DNA of 64,000 bases from the NCBI GenBank assembly GCA_964433675.1, contig CAYSSJ010000008.1, positions 1-64,000 on the forward strand. Direction: 5' to 3'. The notes below the pieces were generated by a model that saw nothing but the letters and a program-made list of their open reading frames with translations, was not told the origin of the DNA and did no database searches. Origin of the DNA: CAYSSJ01 sp964433675. GTDB lineage: Bacteria; Cloacimonadota; Cloacimonadia; Cloacimonadales; TCS61. This document shows positions 42,928-52,523 of the stretch, one piece after another; the first letter of the stretch is position 1, and every line of letters starts with the position of its first letter. The position numbers were made by a program, and so were the translations under genes.

Positions 42928-45459
42928 TTATTTTAGCAACAGCATCTTGCCGGAGAGTTCGGTATTATCCGCTTTTAAGCGGTAGAAATACATGCCGGAA
43001 GATACCGCATTACCTCGATCGTCTGTTCCTCTCCAGACTACCGAATGTTTACCTTCTGCTGCACTGCCATCGTAGAGAGTCGTTACTTTCTGTCCTTTGA
43101 TGTTGTAAACTATCAGTTCGACATTCTGTTCGGAGGAAACCGTGAAGTTTATCGTCGTGTCCGGATTGAAAGGATTGGGGTGATTACTGATCTCCATAAC
43201 CACCGGTTCTTGGGGAGTTTGCATACCTTGCTGTGAGCCGATACGAACAAGTGCGAACTTCTGTCGTCTCGGTCTGAGTGTCTGAGCTGTATATGCACCA
43301 GTCTGCGGGTCTTTCACTTCTACTACCCGATATCTCTGTGTACCGCGATTTCTGCCGTAATAGAGTTCGAAGCTTAGATTACCGCCTATATGACCTTCAT
43401 GTGTGTATGCTTGCAGTTCAAGCGGATAACTCTCGTTGAATACAGTGGCACCGACACATTGGTCATCTACTAATACCCCTATTTCCAGCAGTCCTTCATC
43501 ATCCTCTATATCTTCGACGAAATAGGATTCGTAATCATAACTATCCGTATAGTCGAAATATTCCGGATTGTCAGCTAAGGTAAATTCACTCGGTTCAAGA
43601 TAGTCGGGATAGCCGTGAGGAATATTCCAGGTGAACGTTAGGGGTTCATTTATGGAAGTTTCTATCTCATACATCTTACCGTATTCCATGCTCGGACGGG
43701 GATCGGCTGCATAGACCCAATTTCCCTGTGAGTCTTTTCTCATGCTCCAATTTTGGGCTCTTATAGCTTCCAATCTCTCTAAAGTGTCTTCACTAAATGC
43801 TTCGAAAGGACACTGTGAGCTCGGGATGAAATAACCGATCCAGTTTACAGTATTGGGCTGCAGGGTAATTTGTGTACTCAAATCTATCCTGTCGCCGGTT
43901 ACATGTAAATAATATGGTTCTTCATCTATAGTTCTCAGTTTATATCCATCAGGACTATTGAATTCAATTTCATAACCCTGCCATTGACCATACTCCCAAT
44001 ACATTTCAATAATATACTCCTGATTTGGTTTAGCAAGTACACGATCTATCGTTCCTTCCAGCGGCTCAAGCACCTCCGGAGCCGGCTGGAAGCCATATTG
44101 GTCTCTTTCCAATCTCGGGAAGGAGTCCCAATGCCAGTTTCTGTCTTCGAACAGTTTCACAAGGGAATTATCGAGTCGGTTATTTAGCCCGGCATAGCCC
44201 TGCCACTGCAAGTGTGGATAGGTCTTGAGGATATAGGGATTGTGTTTCTGGATCTCCCAGGTATCTTGGAAATCCCAATTATCGAAAGTGTCATGCTGAA
44301 CCATCTCGACTGTAAGTTTACCTTCACCACCGGCAGAAGTGCTCTGCCCGGAAGATTCGATGTCCCAGTAGCTTTGAATAACTATAGTATATGTTTCTGA
44401 ACCTATTAAACCTCCCACAAATACATTCCCCGAAACTTCTCCTTTTGAATAAGACTTTTGAACTAAATTGTCTTGATATTGAGATCCTAGAGATAAACCT
44501 ATTAAACCACCAACATATTGATCCCCATTTACATTACTTGTAGAATAACTGTTACGAACAGCACTGGACTGCATCCAGCCAACCAAACCTCCAGATAAAT
44601 CATTACCATTAACATTACCTTCGCTATAGCTTTCTTCTATAATACTATATGGATCAAAAGAAACTCCAACCAATCCGCCGGTTAACGGCAAATCATCATA
44701 TACATATATATCACTATGACTAAAGCATCTATAAATTTCAGTGTCTTCGATAACTCCAATCAAACCGCCAATACCTCCTTGAGGTCCTGGATAAATCCCT
44801 TCTACACACCTTACTTCACCGATACTATAACTATCAAAGATTCTTGAACCCATTTGTGCCCTAGCTATTAAACCACCAACATAAGCCGAGCCACCTCGGA
44901 CGATAACTTCGCTATGACTATTGTAAATATCCGAATTATCTAATATGCCTATTAAACCTCCAACATATCTTTCACTTCCGGTAACTGCTCCATTACTATA
45001 GCAGTTTATAATAGTACTATTCATAACATATGCTGCTAAACTGCTAACTAATGCTTGTCCATTAATATTCACATTGGTTAGTTTTACATTTTGAATTATC
45101 GTCGTATTGTATAAAAAGGCAAATAATGCTTGAACATTTGCATTTCTATTTACATACAGTCCATCAATAACATAGCCATTACCATCGTAGCTTCCGCTAA
45201 ATTCCTCATTATCTGGATGATCTGTTTCTATCCAAACTCCAATAGGATCCCATCCTTCTCCGGTATTCCAAGGTGGCACATTGAGATCGATATCGGCAAT
45301 TTGCAAGAAATGAGAATCTAGATAATTTCTAACATTATCCAAATGCTGTGCTGTTTCAATTAAGTAGGGATCATTTATTCTCCCACTACCGCCGGCAAAC
45401 TGTGCAAAACTTACAGTCACAGAGAATAATATGAATGACGCAATTATTATATTTTTCAT
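42928..45459 (-). CDS. Secreted GLUG-repeat surface protein 3 with sorting tail
   Basis: An 843-residue protein with a signal peptide (MKNIIIASFILFSVTVSFAQ). The mature start FAGGSGRINDPYLI is followed by about eight GLUG repeats (for example GGLVGWMQSSAVRNSYSTSNV) up to about residue 380. A large beta-rich middle region of unknown type follows, then a sorting domain with NHPNPFNPDTTINFTV ending GKMLLLK. The start at 45459 follows GGAGG. It begins 60 bases downstream of the small poly-C ORF and could be affected by it (inference). Confidence 0.85.
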   Translation of the reverse strand: MKNIIIASFILFSVTVSFAQFAGGSGRINDPYLIETAQHLDNVRNYLDSHFLQIADIDLNVPPWNTGEGWDPIGVWIETDHPDNEEFSGSYDGNGYVIDGLYVNRNANVQALFAFLYNTTIIQNVKLTNVNINGQALVSSLAAYVMNSTIINCYSNGAVTGSERYVGGLIGILDNSDIYNSHSEVIVRGGSAYVGGLIARAQMGSRIFDSYSIGEVRCVEGIYPGPQGGIGGLIGVIEDTEIYRCFSHSDIYVYDDLPLTGGLVGVSFDPYSIIEESYSEGNVNGNDLSGGLVGWMQSSAVRNSYSTSNVNGDQYVGGLIGLSLGSQYQDNLVQKSYSKGEVSGNVFVGGLIGSETYTIVIQSYWDIESSGQSTSAGGEGKLTVEMVQHDTFDNWDFQDTWEIQKHNPYILKTYPHLQWQGYAGLNNRLDNSLVKLFEDRNWHWDSFPRLERDQYGFQPAPEVLEPLEGTIDRVLAKPNQEYIIEMYWEYGQWQGYEIEFNSPDGYKLRTIDEEPYYLHVTGDRIDLSTQITLQPNTVNWIGYFIPSSQCPFEAFSEDTLERLEAIRAQNWSMRKDSQGNWVYAADPRPSMEYGKMYEIETSINEPLTFTWNIPHGYPDYLEPSEFTLADNPEYFDYTDSYDYESYFVEDIEDDEGLLEIGVLVDDQCVGATVFNESYPLELQAYTHEGHIGGNLSFELYYGRNRGTQRYRVVEVKDPQTGAYTAQTLRPRRQKFALVRIGSQQGMQTPQEPVVMEISNHPNPFNPDTTINFTVSSEQNVELIVYNIKGQKVTTLYDGSAAEGKHSVVWRGTDDRGNAVSSGMYFYRLKADNTELSGKMLLLK

Positions 45460-45519
45460 CACTGTTTCCTCCAATTTTAATTATATCCAAAAATTCGGTT
45501 AACACACAATCTCTTTTTC

Positions 45520-45774
45520 TTACGGGAGAATCACACACATTATTTTACTGTCCTCTTCGCAACATTTCGCGAAGAGCATCAGCCTGATAAACTTGTTCAC
45601 ACAACAAACAAATATTATCTCCAGCGCATAATTGCGACCGGTATTTGAAACAGGACATGTGATTTCGTGTTTTATTGAATAATAAGGAGTTTTGCGGGGG
45701 GGGGGTAGCGTATTAGGACGTATTTTGCCTATCCGGTTCAGGTAAACAAAAAAATCATCAACAAGTTTCTTCAT
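45520..45774 (-). CDS. Small poly-C-tract protein, copy 2, intact frame
   Basis: An 84-residue ORF with a strong AGGAGGGG site. The start MKKLVDDFFVYLNRIG leads into Pro-Pro-Pro encoded by a 10-C tract. The C-terminal half TGRNYALEIIFVCCVNKF is hydrophobic, Cys-containing and closely shared with the copy at the left edge of the window. Codon differences between the copies in that half are largely synonymous or conservative. I recognise no family. It could be a regulatory leader for the GLUG gene 60 bases downstream or an independent small protein. A gain or loss of one C would truncate it. Confidence 0.5.
   Translation of the reverse strand: MKKLVDDFFVYLNRIGKIRPNTLPPPRKTPYYSIKHEITCPVSNTGRNYALEIIFVCCVNKFIRLMLFAKCCEEDSKIMCVILP
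45553..45576. repeat. Hairpin inside small ORF copy 2
   Basis: CTCTTCGC (45553-45560) pairs with GCGAAGAG (45569-45576) around an 8-nt loop. The stem equals that of copy 1 at 45-70 while the loop bases differ. Confidence 0.5.
45696..45705. repeat. Homopolymer tract of 10 G
   Basis: Ten G on the plus strand within the small ORF, equivalent to the 17-G tract at 196-212. The flanking bases on the right (TAGCG) are the same in both. Confidence 0.9.
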
Positions 45775-45870
45775 ATCCCCTCCTAGTCAAACCGGAGCCG
45801 GTGAAACAATTGCACTCATTAGTTCTTCATTCATCGTTCGACCGAGAACCGATCCAACATCAATGTAAAA

Positions 45871-45896
45871 ATTATAATTGCGCTTTTCTTTGTCAA
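45871..45896 (-). promoter_or_regulatory. Promoter-like pair upstream of small ORF copy 2
   Basis: Minus-strand TTGACA (45896-45891) and TATAAT (45876-45871) are separated by 14 bases, matching copy 1. A shared CACCGGCTCCGGTTTGA segment lies between this pair and the start codon in both copies. 45897-46049 shows nothing recognisable. Confidence 0.4.
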
Positions 45897-46049
45897 ATCA
45901 ATTTTTCTCTTGTAGCAGCAATTTAGAGATTTCCTCCTTGTGCAAAATAGAAAGTTTTCATGTTTATGTTTCGTTGATGGTCATCTTAAAATTTCTTTTA
46001 AAATCACACATATTCAAAGCGACAAACTAAACCTTTTCAAACCACGAAA

Positions 46050-46982
46050 TCACTCCTTTTTCTCACCAACTCTTGGTTCGGAGACATCGATCCGGGTTCT
46101 GGGCAGACATTCCGGATAGTTGTTTTTGATAAACTCGATCAATTTTTCTCTGATATGAACACGTAGATTCCATGCAGTCGGAGAGTCTTTGGCGCTCATC
46201 AAAGCACGGATCTCGACAGTCCTCTCTTTTGCATCGGTTACCTGCACCACATTTACATTCCCATCCCAGTATGAGCTGGCTTCCAACAGTCTGGTCAGCT
46301 CTTTTCTCAATGCTTCTAAAGGTAGGGTGTAATCGGTATAGATAAACACGGTGCCAAGTATTTCTGCCGTAGTTCTGGTCCAATTCTGAAATGGTTTTTC
46401 GATAAAATAAGTAGATGGCACTATCAATCTTCTCTTATCCCAAATTCTAACCACCACATAAGTCAGATTGATCTCTTCGATCCAGCCCCATTCGTTTTCC
46501 ACGATAACCACATCATCCAATCTGATCGGTTGGGTAATAGCTATTTGAATACCAGCCAGGAGCCCGCCGATCACCTTTTGCGCTGCCAGACCGATAATCA
46601 AACCGGCAACACCGGCAGAGGCAAACAGACTAAGACCGACATTCCTGAGACTGTCGAAAGATAGAAGCACTATCCCGATAGCGAAGAGCATGATTATTAC
46701 AATGACGATCCGCTCCAACACATTATATTGGGTATGAATGCGACGAGATTGCAAGTTGTCCTGCTTCGAAACATCATATTTGCTTAAAACACTTAGCTTT
46801 AACAGATGAACCAAACTGATCAGAATCCAGGAAATACTGAAGATCGTGATTATCAAAATCACTTTCTCCACAATTCTATGGATAGATTCCGACATAAGCT
46901 GGTAATGATTTAAAACAATACCGATTAGTACTGATATAGCCAACAAAATAGTTGGTAAGATCATTCTACGCCAATTCTTCAT
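46050..46982 (-). CDS. Small-conductance mechanosensitive channel (MscS family)
   Basis: A 310-residue inner-membrane protein with about four membrane segments at residues 10-150. The pore-lining helix is rich in Gly and Ala (LFASAGVAGLIIGLAAQKVIGGLLAGI), followed by the beta domain start (RLDDVVIVENEWGWIEEINLTYVVVR). MscS channels release solutes during osmotic downshock. It is 13 bases after the glycerophosphotransferase gene on the same strand. Confidence 0.92.
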   Translation of the reverse strand: MKNWRRMILPTILLAISVLIGIVLNHYQLMSESIHRIVEKVILIITIFSISWILISLVHLLKLSVLSKYDVSKQDNLQSRRIHTQYNVLERIVIVIIMLFAIGIVLLSFDSLRNVGLSLFASAGVAGLIIGLAAQKVIGGLLAGIQIAITQPIRLDDVVIVENEWGWIEEINLTYVVVRIWDKRRLIVPSTYFIEKPFQNWTRTTAEILGTVFIYTDYTLPLEALRKELTRLLEASSYWDGNVNVVQVTDAKERTVEIRALMSAKDSPTAWNLRVHIREKLIEFIKNNYPECLPRTRIDVSEPRVGEKKE

Positions 46983-46995
46983 TCGACCTCCACTC

Positions 46996-48090
46996 TCATT
47001 GGTTTGCTATTATCTGATCTATTCTATGCTTTACTCGGACACTTGCCTTGCCATCCAAACCGGTGAAAAAATAGTCTCTGTATTCTTTCAGTTTTTCCTG
47101 CATCTTAGGGGTGGGATTCAGGGCTTGCTCTACCGCCGGCAGCAGATCATCCGGACTCTTCATATGAGGAAAGGCACCTCGGAGCCAATCTTTGGGATCG
47201 ATAGATAAAACCGGCATCCCATCTGAATGTTTGAGCTTCTCATAAGGTAGTTCATAGATGATGCCAAACTTACCCAAAGCCAAGAACTCATTTATCACAC
47301 TCGATGTGTCGCTTATCAGTGTATCGGCTGCATACATATAGGGATAAATATCATAATCATCTTTCCCGATGAGGAAAACAGACGGATGCTTCTGCGCCAA
47401 TTTCTCATAATACTTATGCTGAGCATGGGGAGCATATTTGCCCGCCCAGCTATATGGGTGTAATTTGATGATCAGATTATAAGTTGGTATCAAGTCGGCT
47501 ATTTTGTCTTTGATATGCTCTATGCAACTCGGTTTGTAAGATGGTGCGTAGAGAACTGTTTGTTTAGCATTATCCAAACCGATCTTTTCGATAATCTCAG
47601 TTTTGTCATAAAAATCTTCCCAAAAAAAAGGGTCTAACTTCGGAATCCCGAGAATGTAGAAATCAGCTCTCTCCTGCCAACCCAAGCTTTTGATATAATC
47701 GTACCAATATTGCCCTTCCAGAAAGACATGGTAATGCACACCTTTTTGTTTCACTATATTGCGGATGCGTAGTGTTTTGATACCGACACCGTGGTCTATA
47801 TGAACTTTGATGGAATCACCATATTTTTCGGGATGTTTGAGTGCATCTCCACAGATGACCAAATCGAATCCTTCGGTCTCGTCGGTGAGTTTGTAGCCTT
47901 TTTTTTGCATCCAAGTAGCGATTCTATCTTTCTCATTGAGCAGAAAAATTCCCATAAACCGCTTCTGATCCTTGCCTATCCTAAATTTGATATCATATTT
48001 CTTATCTTTGCACATCTGCAAATATAGTGGATAAAGTGAATTGAAATAGTATTCTTTTTTCAAATCGAACAATACTTTTATCTTTGCCAT
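46996..48090 (-). CDS. CDP-glycerol:glycerophosphotransferase family protein
   Basis: A 364-residue TagF-like transferase. The family core is visible in VLYAPSYKP near residue 180, LIIKLHPYSW, and DTLISDTSSVINEFLALGKFGIIYEL. Family members transfer glycerol-phosphate or related units from CDP-activated donors to surface polymers. In a Gram-negative context it probably decorates surface glycans. Start 48090 follows AAAGGA; 48111 is an alternative. Confidence 0.82.
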   Translation of the reverse strand: MAKIKVLFDLKKEYYFNSLYPLYLQMCKDKKYDIKFRIGKDQKRFMGIFLLNEKDRIATWMQKKGYKLTDETEGFDLVICGDALKHPEKYGDSIKVHIDHGVGIKTLRIRNIVKQKGVHYHVFLEGQYWYDYIKSLGWQERADFYILGIPKLDPFFWEDFYDKTEIIEKIGLDNAKQTVLYAPSYKPSCIEHIKDKIADLIPTYNLIIKLHPYSWAGKYAPHAQHKYYEKLAQKHPSVFLIGKDDYDIYPYMYAADTLISDTSSVINEFLALGKFGIIYELPYEKLKHSDGMPVLSIDPKDWLRGAFPHMKSPDDLLPAVEQALNPTPKMQEKLKEYRDYFFTGLDGKASVRVKHRIDQIIANQ

Positions 48091-48148
48091 ATTCAATCCT
48101 TTCGAATGCAAAAATATATTGGCAGCAGTTTTATGGCAAACATTTTTC

Positions 48149-48778
48149 TCATGTTTTTTGCAATGTGGTCAGTCGCTTTTCTATTTCCAGTGATGAAAAC
48201 GGGTAATTCTCTTTGATCCAAGCAAAGGTTTGTCTCTGATAAAAAAACACATGTGTCGGATCGTTTTTATAATACCAATTGGCAAAATCAATATCGGGAT
48301 TATAAATCTCAGTCATACAATACATTTTCCCGGCAGGTTTTAGCAAGTTGGCAAGTAATCCAAATTCACGATCCGGATGATGAAAGTGTTCTATAACTTC
48401 ACAACAGGCGATGTAATCGTATTTGTCATCCAACAATTCCGGATAATCATGAAAGAAGGGGTCATAAATTTGGATATTGCAACCTCTATCACACAAGATT
48501 CTGGTAATCACCGGACCTGTACCAGCGCCGAAATCAAGTCCTTTGGCTTCCGGGGTGAAATCTCTGCATATACTGTTGGTTATAGGAGAGACAAATTTCT
48601 GATAGTTCTCATCTTCCACATCATTGTTATGCGTCTCATATCGAGCTTTCTCCTCCAATCTGCTCGGATGCTTAGTTTCGGATAGAAAAACTGCATCGCA
48701 AACATTACAATGGAAATAATCCTCAAAAAAATTGCGTGATTTATGATGACAAAGGGGACATTTCTCGATTATGCTCAT
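48149..48778 (-). CDS. SAM-dependent methyltransferase with N-terminal zinc ribbon
   Basis: A 209-residue class I methyltransferase. The first 30 residues hold two Cys pairs (CPLCHH and CNVCDAVF), a small zinc ribbon. The SAM-binding loop LDFGAGTGP is near residue 81 and YIACCEVIEHFHHP follows motif III spacing. Similar zinc-ribbon methyltransferases often act on sugars or small molecules; the substrate is unknown. It begins four bases after the AhpD-like gene. Confidence 0.82.
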   Translation of the reverse strand: MSIIEKCPLCHHKSRNFFEDYFHCNVCDAVFLSETKHPSRLEEKARYETHNNDVEDENYQKFVSPITNSICRDFTPEAKGLDFGAGTGPVITRILCDRGCNIQIYDPFFHDYPELLDDKYDYIACCEVIEHFHHPDREFGLLANLLKPAGKMYCMTEIYNPDIDFANWYYKNDPTHVFFYQRQTFAWIKENYPFSSLEIEKRLTTLQKT

Positions 48779-48782
48779 ATTT

Positions 48783-49340
48783 CTATACTTTATAACCTTC
48801 TATTTCGTCCGGTGTGAATTCCACGCCCAATCCGAGTGCTATCCGATTGACGAAATTGAAATATGCTGCTATCATGTTGATATTCAATATGTCTTCATCT
48901 GAAAAGCCGGTATCCTTTAATCTATTTATCTGCGAGCTAGTTAGCTCAGACGGTTTCGTAGTTAATTGCACTACATAGTCTATCATATTATCTACTCTCT
49001 CTGACAGATCCAACGACTTGGGGTCTGCTATCAAAGCATTGAGCTTAGCTTCATCTTTCCAATAATGATCCAGCGCTTGGGCATGATGATTGATACAATA
49101 TTCACAGCCGTTTGCTGCCGATACCACCACTGCGATGATCTCGCGCTCCTGTCTTGATAAACCGCTTTTGCCGAACATCAGACGCATATAAAGATCCATG
49201 TGTGCTTTCATCGCTTTGGGATTCAGACTTTGGATCTTCATAATGTTAGCCAGTTTCCCCCGTTTATTCTTCACCTGTTCGTACAATTTCTGCAACTCGC
49301 CCTTTGCTTCAGATTCGTCTATCGTTTTTATCCATGCCAT
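48783..49340 (-). CDS. AhpD-like peroxidase-related protein (carboxymuconolactone decarboxylase family)
   Basis: A 185-residue all-helical protein. The redox motif is CEYCINHH near residue 75-82 (CxxC followed by histidines), characteristic of AhpD-like alkylhydroperoxidase-related proteins that reduce peroxides with thiols. The N-terminal MAWIKTIDESEAKGELQKLYE is typical of this branch. It is the first gene of the minus-strand unit running to MscS. Confidence 0.88.
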   Translation of the reverse strand: MAWIKTIDESEAKGELQKLYEQVKNKRGKLANIMKIQSLNPKAMKAHMDLYMRLMFGKSGLSRQEREIIAVVVSAANGCEYCINHHAQALDHYWKDEAKLNALIADPKSLDLSERVDNMIDYVVQLTTKPSELTSSQINRLKDTGFSDEDILNINMIAAYFNFVNRIALGLGVEFTPDEIEGYKV

Positions 49341-49489
49341 AGTTTCTTCATCCTCCTTTTTATGAGGAAAATATCTTGTTCAGGTTTGAAGTCAAATGAA
49401 TTTTCTTGCTTCGAGTTATATCAGAGTAAATTTTTCTCTTGTCAAAATAGCGGTTTTATCACAAAAGCGCAAAGTGAAGAGGTCGTAAT

Positions 49490-50947
49490 ATGCATTATAA
49501 ATATTTGGAGCAATGGGTAAATGAAAACAGCAGTTTAAAGCTGACTGTCAAAGAGATCACAAAATTTCGTGACCAGATCTTTATAGGTTCTATGCGTTCG
49601 CAAAAGGGCCTTCATATCAACCTTTCCTCAGAGAATAGCTTTATTTTCCATGTGGAGAAACCACTGCATGATTTTACCCGTCATAGAGAACTTAACACTT
49701 TCAATCAGCATCTACAGCATGCCAAATTAAAAGAGATCAACATGCATTCTCATGATCGGGTCATTACGTTGATTTTTGAATATTTAGATCTGTATAATCA
49801 TCTAAAGAGCTACAAATTGGTCTTGGAATTGATCCCACATTATCAGAATATCGTGCTCTTGGGCAATAACGATGTTATCTTAGATTGCCTTAGGAAAGTT
49901 AGCTATGCGGAAAATAGGCACCGCCAAGTCTTACCCGGACTAGTTTACCAACCCCCACCTGCTTTTCAGGTAGATAGACAGGAGGTAAATTATCCGCTCA
50001 AATTCGATGATAACGGCAAGATTATGGAAGCCGCAGTTGATGGATACAAAGAGATGAATTCCTTTTTCGCAGCATATTATCAGGATTATATTCTAACTAA
50101 TAAACTCGAATCCGAACGAAAGCAACAGAGTAGAAGCATAGATAAAGAAATTAAGAAAAAGATACGGAAACTGAAGAAACAAGAGTCGGAATATAAGGAA
50201 GCGGAATCGGGCGAGAAATGGAAACAATATGGTGAGCTTTTGAAATCTCATCTCCATCTTGTCAAAAAAGGTGATGAATATGTCACTGTGACGAACTATT
50301 ACGACAGCGATTATCCGCAAATCTCTATTCCTATCAAGAAGGATAAATCTCCGCAAGCGAATGTGGAATTATATTTCAAGAAATATCGCAAAGCAAGAGA
50401 TGGTAAAGACATCATTGCCAAACAGATAGAAAAGACGAAACAAGAAATAAAAGAACTGGGAAGAAAGCGAGAGAGAGTACAGTATGAGGTTTATCTGACC
50501 GACGATAAATCTGAACCTGCACAAAAAAGCAAAAAGTATAAATTTCGCAAACTTGATGTGGACAACGACTGGCAGATAATAGTGGGAAGATCGGCCAAAG
50601 AGAATGATTTTCTCATCACCAAAGTAGCTCAATCTTGGGATTGGTGGTTTCATACCCGCATCTTTCATGGCACACATGTTATCTTGAGGAATTTTGCCAA
50701 AAAAGAAATGCCGGACGAACTTTTGCGACTTTGCTGCAGACTGGCTGCCTATTATAGCAAAGCCAAGCAATCCGTAAATGTGCCGGTAGATTACACGCAG
50801 GTAAGATATTTACGCAAACCACGTGGCTCGGCTGCAGGGTTCGTAACCTACACAAATCAAAAGACTTTGTTCGTCGATCCACTCAGTTTCAGAGAAGCAA
50901 GAGCATACTTAGCTACGAGGGCGAAAAATGCACCGAATAAAAGATGA
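49490..50947 (+). CDS. rqcH: NFACT/RqcH-type ribosome quality-control protein
   Basis: A 485-residue NFACT family protein. The NFACT-N domain contains the HDR motif (D89-R90) that RqcH uses for tRNA recruitment in alanine tailing. A coiled-coil Lys/Glu-rich middle follows (about 215-345), then the NFACT-R domain (IIVGRSAKENDFLITKV, WWFHTRIFHGTHVIL). Such proteins tag stalled nascent chains on 50S subunits for degradation. It overlaps the radical SAM gene by 20 bases. Confidence 0.87.
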   Translation: MHYKYLEQWVNENSSLKLTVKEITKFRDQIFIGSMRSQKGLHINLSSENSFIFHVEKPLHDFTRHRELNTFNQHLQHAKLKEINMHSHDRVITLIFEYLDLYNHLKSYKLVLELIPHYQNIVLLGNNDVILDCLRKVSYAENRHRQVLPGLVYQPPPAFQVDRQEVNYPLKFDDNGKIMEAAVDGYKEMNSFFAAYYQDYILTNKLESERKQQSRSIDKEIKKKIRKLKKQESEYKEAESGEKWKQYGELLKSHLHLVKKGDEYVTVTNYYDSDYPQISIPIKKDKSPQANVELYFKKYRKARDGKDIIAKQIEKTKQEIKELGRKRERVQYEVYLTDDKSEPAQKSKKYKFRKLDVDNDWQIIVGRSAKENDFLITKVAQSWDWWFHTRIFHGTHVILRNFAKKEMPDELLRLCCRLAAYYSKAKQSVNVPVDYTQVRYLRKPRGSAAGFVTYTNQKTLFVDPLSFREARAYLATRAKNAPNKR

Positions 50948-51833
50948 TTTAAGATCGCTTTTGAAAAACTGCAAAATATGCCCGCGAGATTGTGGAGTAC
51001 ATAGAATTTATAAAAGCGGCTATTGTAAAGGTGGGATGAAAATTCGCATCAATAGTTGCATGAAACACTTGGGCGAAGAGCCGATGATCAGCGGGCATAG
51101 AGGAAGTGGAACGATCTTTATGAGTAACTGCAATATGCACTGTCTCTATTGCCAAAACTACACCATCAGTCAACTTGGCTATGGACGAGAGTACACAGTG
51201 GAGCAAGTAGCTTCTATGATGCTCGATCTGCAAGCTGCCGGTGTGCATAACATCAATTTCGTCACCCCGACTCATTTTACATTACAGATCAGAGAAGCAA
51301 TTATCAAAGCAAAGCAAGCCGGACTTTCTATTCCAATCGTCTGGAATTCCAATGCATATGAACATGCAAATCTTATCCGCGAATTAGAAGGTTTGATAGA
51401 TATCTTTCTGCCCGATTTCAGATATGCAGACTGTGATGCTGCCCTCAAATATTCCGATGCACCCGATTATCCGACTTTTGCCCAAAAAGCGCTTAGCGAA
51501 ATGCATCGCCAGGTTGGGAAAATCGAACTCGATGCTGATGGAATCGCCCAATCGGGCTTACTGATACGTATTTTACTCCTGCCAAGAGATTTGAACAACA
51601 TAAGAGGCATTCTCACTTGGATAGCTGACAATCTCGGCACAGAGACTTACATTAGTCTAATGACGCAGTACTATCCTACATACAAAGCGAATGAATACTC
51701 CAAAATCTCGAGACCGATACATGCTTCCGAATATAGAGAAGCGGTATCATTAGCAGAAGATATAGGCTTTGAAAACGGTTATTTTCAGGGTTTGGGAATT
51801 ACTCCCGAATGGACGCCTGATTTCAAGAAATAA
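50928..51833 (+). CDS. Radical SAM protein, PflX-like (COG1313)
   Basis: A 301-residue radical SAM enzyme. An N-terminal Cys cluster (CKICPRDCGVHR, then GYCKGG) precedes the radical SAM CxxxCxxC motif in SNCNMHCLYCQNY near residue 70. The family resembles pyruvate formate-lyase-activating enzymes but its substrate is unknown. The start lies inside rqcH. It is followed 12 bases later by queC. Confidence 0.86.
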   Translation: MHRIKDDLRSLLKNCKICPRDCGVHRIYKSGYCKGGMKIRINSCMKHLGEEPMISGHRGSGTIFMSNCNMHCLYCQNYTISQLGYGREYTVEQVASMMLDLQAAGVHNINFVTPTHFTLQIREAIIKAKQAGLSIPIVWNSNAYEHANLIRELEGLIDIFLPDFRYADCDAALKYSDAPDYPTFAQKALSEMHRQVGKIELDADGIAQSGLLIRILLLPRDLNNIRGILTWIADNLGTETYISLMTQYYPTYKANEYSKISRPIHASEYREAVSLAEDIGFENGYFQGLGITPEWTPDFKK

Positions 51834-51845
51834 GGAAGTGAGACT

Positions 51846-52523
51846 ATGAATAAGAAAGCAATCGTATTACTCAGTGGCGGTATGGATAGTCTGGTTACCG
51901 CTGCTATTGCTCGGCAGGAATGTGAGAAACTCTATTTTCTGCATATAGATTACGGACAAAAGACAAGCAGACGCGAAAAAAAAGCATTTGAAGACATCGC
52001 GAAATATTATAAACCGTCAGAAAAAAAAATCGTCACGCTGGATTATTTGAAAGATATTGGTGGTTCCAGTTTGACAGACAGCTGTATGCAAGTGGAAGAT
52101 CATAGTGATAGCAAAGCTATCCCAACCTCTTATGTACCATTCCGCAATGCTCATCTATTGGCAATTGCCACCTCTTGGGCTGAGGTTATCAAAGCTGGTC
52201 ATATCTACATCGGTGCAGTTGAGGAAGATAGCTCCGGCTATCCGGACTGTCGAAAAGAGTTTTTCGAGCATTTTGAGAAAACTATTCGCTTGGGAACCAA
52301 AAACGAGTTTCCCATCTCCATCTGTACACCCGTGCTAGATTTGAGCAAAGCCGAGATAGTGCAAATAGGAAATAAGCTTAAGGCACCATTTCATTTAACT
52401 TGGAGCTGCTATCGAAACGAAGAGATCGCCTGCGGACGTTGTGATAGTTGTATCCTACGGCTCCGAGCTTTCAAAACAGCAGGTATAATAGACCCACTCC
52501 CATACGAGGAGGTCAGCGAATGA
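51846..52523 (+). CDS. queC: 7-cyano-7-deazaguanine synthase
   Basis: A 225-residue ATP-dependent enzyme making preQ0 in queuosine biosynthesis. The PP-loop motif LLSGGMDS is at residues 8-15 and the C-terminal zinc cysteines are in CYRNEEIACGRCDSC. No queD or queE appears in this window, so preQ0 intermediates must be supplied by genes elsewhere. The stop overlaps the trmFO start (ATGA). Confidence 0.93.
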   Translation: MNKKAIVLLSGGMDSLVTAAIARQECEKLYFLHIDYGQKTSRREKKAFEDIAKYYKPSEKKIVTLDYLKDIGGSSLTDSCMQVEDHSDSKAIPTSYVPFRNAHLLAIATSWAEVIKAGHIYIGAVEEDSSGYPDCRKEFFEHFEKTIRLGTKNEFPISICTPVLDLSKAEIVQIGNKLKAPFHLTWSCYRNEEIACGRCDSCILRLRAFKTAGIIDPLPYEEVSE

